Below, piece by piece: positions 62,684 through 64,000 of a stretch of 64,000 nt of DNA (the first letter of the stretch is position 1; every line of letters begins with the position of its first letter). The position numbers and the translations under genes were made by a program. The notes below the pieces were generated by a model, which did no database searches, was not told the DNA's origin, and saw only the letters and a list, made by a program, of their open reading frames with translations. Origin of the DNA: Arthrobacter gengyunqii (GTDB lineage Bacteria > Actinomycetota > Actinomycetes > Actinomycetales > Micrococcaceae); the NCBI RefSeq assembly GCF_023022985.1, contig NZ_CP095461.1, positions 1,178,001 to 1,242,000 on the forward strand. Reading direction: 5' to 3'.

Positions 62684-63928
62684 ATGCAGCTTCCCGGAAC
62701 TTCAGGCACCCCGTCCGCAGCCACCCACCGGCCCTTCGGCAGCACCGAAGGCGTGCCCCGCCGCGTGGTGCTTCTGGGCTCCACCGGTTCCATTGGCACC
62801 CAAGCCATCGACGTGGCGGACGCTGCCCCGGACCGCTTCACCATCGTCGCGCTCGCCGCTGGCGGCTCCAACCTGGACCTGCTCGCGCAGCAGGCCGTCC
62901 ATACCCGGGCCGCCGCCGTGGGTTGCGCCCTGGCGGACAACGACACCCTGCACAAAGCCGTGCAGGACGCCGCCCGCGCCGCCGGCGTCACGGACTACGA
63001 TCCCGAGCTTTTCACCGGCCCCTCCGCCGCCACCGCCATTGCCGCCTGGCCCGAAGCCGAAGTGGTGCTCAACGGCATCACCGGCTCCATCGGCTTGGAA
63101 CCCACCCTGGCGGCGCTGGCTGCCGGACACCTGCTGGCCCTGGCCAACAAGGAATCCCTGATTGTCGGGGGAGAGCTGATCAAGAAGGCCGCCGCCCCCG
63201 GACAGCTGGTACCCGTGGACTCGGAACACTCCGCCCTGGCCCAGGCGCTGCGTTCCGGCACGCCGGAGGAAGTGGACCGGCTGGTGGTCACCGCCTCCGG
63301 CGGACCGTTCCGCGGCATGAACCGGGCCGAACTCCAGAACGTCACCCCCGATCAGGCGCTGGCCCACCCCACGTGGAAAATGGGACGGATGGTCACCACC
63401 AACTCGGCGTCGATGGTCAACAAGGCACTGGAAGTCATCGAAGCCCACCTGCTCTTCGATATCCCGCTGGAACGGATCGACGTCGTTGTCCATCCCCAGT
63501 CAGTGGTCCATTCCATGGTCCAGTTCGTGGACGGCTCTACCATCGCCCAGGCCTCGCCGCCGGACATGCGCCTGCCGATTGCCCTGGGCATGGGCTGGCC
63601 GCACCGCGTGCCCGGAGCCGCGAAGCCCTGCGACTGGTCCAAGGCCGCGGAGTGGACGTTCGAGCCGTTGGACGAAGAGGCCTTCCCCGCCGTCGCGCTG
63701 GCCAAGCGCACCGCCGCGGCCGGCGGCACCGGCATGGCCGTTTACAACGCCGCCAACGAAGAAGCCGTGGACGCCTTCCATGACGGTCTCATTGGATTCA
63801 CAGACATCGTTGATACGATCTCCGCCGTACTGGCCGAACACACCGACACAGCGCCATTGACGCTGGAGTCCGTGCTGGCAGCTGAGAAGTGGGCCCGCGC
63901 GGCTGCACGGGAACGCTGCGGGCGCTGA
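62684..63928 (+). CDS. dxr: 1-Deoxy-D-xylulose 5-phosphate reductoisomerase
   Basis: 414 residues from the ATG at 62684 (an in-frame GTG at 62666 is possible). Second enzyme of the MEP isoprenoid pathway. NADPH loop [46 protein letters not shown] (metal and substrate site), [38 protein letters not shown] and [11 protein letters not shown] are all present. rseP follows, the usual order in Actinobacteria. Confidence 0.96.
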   Translation: MQLPGTSGTPSAATHRPFGSTEGVPRRVVLLGSTGSIGTQAIDVADAAPDRFTIVALAAGGSNLDLLAQQAVHTRAAAVGCALADNDTLHKAVQDAARAAGVTDYDPELFTGPSAATAIAAWPEAEVVLNGITGSIGLEPTLAALAAGHLLALANKESLIVGGELIKKAAAPGQLVPVDSEHSALAQALRSGTPEEVDRLVVTASGGPFRGMNRAELQNVTPDQALAHPTWKMGRMVTTNSASMVNKALEVIEAHLLFDIPLERIDVVVHPQSVVHSMVQFVDGSTIAQASPPDMRLPIALGMGWPHRVPGAAKPCDWSKAAEWTFEPLDEEAFPAVALAKRTAAAGGTGMAVYNAANEEAVDAFHDGLIGFTDIVDTISAVLAEHTDTAPLTLESVLAAEKWARAAARERCGR

Positions 63929-63967
63929 AGCCATGACCCGTTGTTCCGTTGAACCTAAGGAAATCCG

Positions 63968-64000
63968 TTGACCGTTCTGCTCTTCATCCTGGGCGTCTTG
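63968..64000 (+). CDS. rseP: Start of an RseP-like membrane metalloprotease gene (3' end outside window)
   Basis: Only 11 codons are visible, reading LTVLLFILGVL from TTG 63968, with AAGGAA 5 bases upstream. The hydrophobic start and the place directly after dxr match the site-2 protease RseP (M50) that usually follows dxr. The identification rests on context, since the HExxH motif lies outside. Confidence 0.6.
   Translation, partial: MTVLLFILGVL

Overview
This 64 kb window comes from a GC-rich actinobacterial chromosome, most likely Arthrobacter or a close relative in the Micrococcaceae. That assignment is an inference. It rests on strong G/C codon bias, frequent GTG and TTG starts, a SAM-IV riboswitch (a class known mainly from Actinobacteria), an Ala/Glu-rich tail on ribosomal protein S2, the dusB-dgt-dnaG order, and a leucine-catabolism cluster with almost the gene content of the mycobacterial bkd/accA1-accD1 region. 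I see no insertion sequence, prophage, integrase or CRISPR array. Most of the window is core chromosome with accessory genes set into it.

Layout. 1-2.7 kb: the 3' part of a GH2 glycosidase, an AbiEi-like/endonuclease-fold protein, and an intergenic cluster of REP-like repeats. 2.7-10.1 kb: a glyoxalase-fold protein, then a SAM-IV riboswitch controlling metY-metX (methionine synthesis by direct sulfhydrylation), followed by small housekeeping or unknown genes (SRPBCC, SGNH hydrolase, carboxylesterase-like hydrolase, S4 protein, DMT transporter). 10.3-19.3 kb: glyS plus a double GNAT protein; a TetR gene divergent from a YibE/F membrane protein; an AtoE-type short-chain fatty acid transporter; dusB and dgt. 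19.5-24.1 kb: a 1550-residue sortase-anchored protein with a predicted thioester domain and 11 tandem domains, the last six an exact 309-bp periodic array. It separates dgt from dnaG. 24.3-33.7 kb: dnaG, two identical tRNA-Asn genes, a malic enzyme, a sugar-porter MFS protein, and a four-gene envelope run (holin-like/DUF3618 protein, CDP-alcohol phosphatidyltransferase, NIPA/DMT-like protein, GT4 glycosyltransferase) ending at a CAT-anticodon tRNA. 33.9-35.8 kb: a glutaryl-CoA-dehydrogenase-like enzyme convergent with an M23 peptidase homologue.

36-41.5 kb is the rpsB-tsf-pyrH-frr-cdsA block followed by a DivIVA-domain gene. 41.5-47.7 kb holds two divergent sodium:solute symporter units, each with a small membrane partner. 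A LytS/LytTR-type two-component system lies between them, and three phased direct repeats resembling LytTR sites sit in the divergent promoter. 47.8-61.4 kb is a branched-chain keto acid and leucine island: an Lrp-type regulator divergent from bkdABC, then GNAT and a TetR gene divergent from accD1-accA1-fadE-scoA-scoB-maoC-citE. Together these would take 2-keto acids through acyl-CoA, 3-methylcrotonyl-CoA and methylglutaconyl-CoA to acetoacetate and acetyl-CoA. A MaoC-type hydratase and an HpcH/HpaI-type lyase occupy the places of the classical LiuC and LiuE enzymes. 61.5-64 kb: a small NAD(P)-binding protein, a second cluster of palindromic intergenic repeats, dxr, and the first codons of an RseP-like protease gene.

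I did not find a clearly new multi-gene system. The most distinctive items are the thioester/LPxTG repeat protein, the symmetrical two-transporter LytTR module, and four unrelated families of short intergenic repeats.
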